DNA from: Peptococcaceae bacterium UBA2264
GTDB taxonomy: Bacteria; Bacillota; Desulfitobacteriia; Desulfitobacteriales; Desulfitobacteriaceae
Length of the DNA: 14,618 nt
NCBI GenBank assembly: GCA_002347475.1
Contig: DDXI01000191.1
Span: forward strand, 14,535 to 29,152
Reading direction: 5' to 3'
In this document: positions 13,541-14,618 of the stretch, piece by piece
Position numbering within the stretch: position 1 is the first letter of the stretch
Layout: every line of letters starts with the position of its first letter
Made by a program: the position numbers and the translations under genes
The notes under the pieces: model-generated
Told to the model about the DNA's origin: nothing
Databases searched by the model: none
What the model saw: only the letters and a program-made list of their open reading frames with translations

Positions 13541-13972
13541 ATGTTTATGGGAGAATATTTACATATTATTGACACTAAAGGTCGGGTAATTATGCCGGCG
13601 AAATTTCGTGAAGCCTTGGGGGTGCGTTTTATTGCTACCAAAGGCCTGGATCACTGTTTATTTATTTACCCCATGACGGAGTGGACTGCTTTGGAACAAA
13701 AACTGCGCACCTTGCCTTTTACCCAACCGGATGTTCGGGCTTTTGTTCGCTTCTTTTTTTCCGGAGCTAATGAATGTGAAGCAGATAAACAGGGCAGAAT
13801 CCTGTTACCGGCTAATTTACGGGAATACGCCCAACTGGAAAAAGAAATAGTTCTGGTAGGTGTATCCAGCAGAGTGGAAATTTGGAGCCAGGCTCTATGG
13901 ATAGAATACAGCAGCCAGGCGGAAAACGCCTATGCCAATGCCGCTGAATCTTTGGTTCACCTGGGGATTTAG
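13541..13972 (+). CDS. mraZ: Transcriptional regulator MraZ
   Basis: MraZ is the AbrB-fold DNA-binding protein that opens the dcw (division and cell wall) cluster and regulates its own operon. The 143-residue product has two DxxGR repeats: DTKGRVIMPAKFR (residues 11-23) and DKQGRILLPANLR (82-94), with FIYPMTEW, ALP/TLPF, RAFVRFFFSGANECE (67-80) and VGVSSRVEIWS also matching the family. The start is placed at the second of two adjacent ATGs (13541) because the family begins MFMGEY, and AGGTG (13529-13533) is then 7 bases upstream; the first ATG (13538) would add one residue. The upstream 10-bp-phased repeats are its likely target. It is followed after 17 bases by rsmH, the normal order. Confidence 0.95.
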   Translation: MFMGEYLHIIDTKGRVIMPAKFREALGVRFIATKGLDHCLFIYPMTEWTALEQKLRTLPFTQPDVRAFVRFFFSGANECEADKQGRILLPANLREYAQLEKEIVLVGVSSRVEIWSQALWIEYSSQAENAYANAAESLVHLGI

Positions 13973-13989
13973 GAAAGGGACGAACCGCT

Positions 13990-14618
13990 TTGGATTTTGA
14001 ACATGTGACAGTCTTGCTGGAAGAGACTGTAGATCTGTTATTGACCGATCCCAACGGGATCTATGTCGACTGCACCATTGGAGGTACCGGACACAGCAAA
14101 CTTTTGCTTAGCCGTTTAACGCCGCAGGCAAAGCTGATTGGAATAGATCAGGATGAAAGAGCGATCAGTCATGCCCGGAAAATTTTTGCCGGGGATGAAC
14201 GGGTAATTCTCATCAAAGAAAATTTTCGTAATCTGGAAAGAATTTTGACTGACCTGGGGCTGCTCCCCGTTAAAGGGATCATGTTTGATCTGGGGGTTTC
14301 TTCCCCTCAATTGGACGAGGCTGCCCGGGGCTTCAGTTATATGCAGGATGCCTGGCTGGATATGAGAATGGATACAACCTCAGACCTGACTGCTTATGAG
14401 ATTGTTAATACCTGGGAAGAAAAAAAGCTGGAAAGGATAATCAGACAATATGGTGAAGAACGGTGGGCGAGACGTATTGCGCATTTTATTGTCGAGGCGC
14501 GGGCGAAAAATACCATAGAGCGCACTGGCCGCCTGGTAGAGATTATTAAGGCTGCGATCCCGGCTGCAGCCCGGCGTGAAGGTCCTCATCCTGCCAAACG
14601 CACCTTTCAGGCATTGCG
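13990..14618 (+). CDS. rsmH: 16S rRNA (cytosine(1402)-N4)-methyltransferase RsmH, 3' end cut by window
   Basis: RsmH (MraW) N4-methylates C1402 of 16S rRNA in the ribosomal P site. The frame opens with TTG at 13990, 9 bases after GGAAAGGGA (13973-13981), giving the family start DFEHVTVLLEETVD; an internal GTG at 14005 would lose conserved residues. The SAM-binding loop YVDCTIGGTGHS (about residues 25-36), GIDQDE, and the catalytic-region motif DLGVSSPQLDEAARGFSY with LDMRMD are all present. The visible 209 codons end in GPHPAKRTFQAL, so roughly the last third lies beyond the window. It is directly downstream of mraZ, as in most bacteria, and should be part of the same operon controlled by the MraZ boxes. 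Confidence 0.93.
   Translation, partial: MDFEHVTVLLEETVDLLLTDPNGIYVDCTIGGTGHSKLLLSRLTPQAKLIGIDQDERAISHARKIFAGDERVILIKENFRNLERILTDLGLLPVKGIMFDLGVSSPQLDEAARGFSYMQDAWLDMRMDTTSDLTAYEIVNTWEEKKLERIIRQYGEERWARRIAHFIVEARAKNTIERTGRLVEIIKAAIPAAARREGPHPAKRTFQAL

Overview
The window looks like chromosomal core sequence from an anaerobic, spore-former-type Firmicute, most plausibly a member of the Peptococcaceae/Desulfitobacteriaceae (Desulfitobacterium, Desulfosporosinus or Dehalobacter-like). The placement is inferred from gene content and not from any search: a MecA adaptor, a PerR regulator with the full Bacillus-type ligand set, a clostridial 2[4Fe-4S] ferredoxin, a CooC-type CO dehydrogenase maturation ATPase, a type-A RNase P RNA, and mraZ followed by rsmH at the head of a dcw cluster. 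All convincing genes are on the + strand except one small Cys-rich reading frame at 5381-5533. I see no insertion sequence, phage gene or CRISPR array.

Layout. 1-2900 is an RNA and tRNA-processing block: tRNA-Glu(UUC) with its terminator, trmK (tRNA A22 methyltransferase), a Nif3/YqfO-like dinuclear-metal protein, and rnpB, whose promoter starts right after the nif3 stop codon. 2900-5350 holds three separately transcribed genes: a 62-residue protein of unknown function closed by a strong hairpin terminator, a DUF362/two-cluster ferredoxin protein, and mecA with a clear promoter and terminator. 5380-8790 holds a small divergent zinc-ribbon-like frame and then a tight operon cooC - moxR - coxE-like, where the last two genes overlap by 17 bases. 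8860-9750 holds a ferredoxin and perR, each with its own sigma-A-type promoter and terminator. 9828-11948 encodes an unusual membrane protein: a GH2 (beta-galactosidase/glucuronidase)-like extracellular part that has lost its acid/base glutamate, followed by a polytopic membrane domain. 12004-13415 holds a core-MetE-like (UroD/MetE fold) zinc methyltransferase, a DUF1858 protein and a strong terminator. 13483-14618 starts the dcw cluster: three 10-bp-phased GTGG boxes (a likely MraZ operator), mraZ, and rsmH from a TTG start, running off the window end.

How the parts may work together. Most genes are housekeeping. The most suggestive parts are the putative metallocentre maturation module (CooC ATPase + MoxR AAA+ ATPase + VWA/CoxE partner) with no CO dehydrogenase gene beside it; the pseudo-glycosidase membrane protein of unknown role; and the MetE-like/DUF1858 pair, which would fit corrinoid-linked methyl metabolism in an anaerobe. 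These links are inferences from domain content and gene order.
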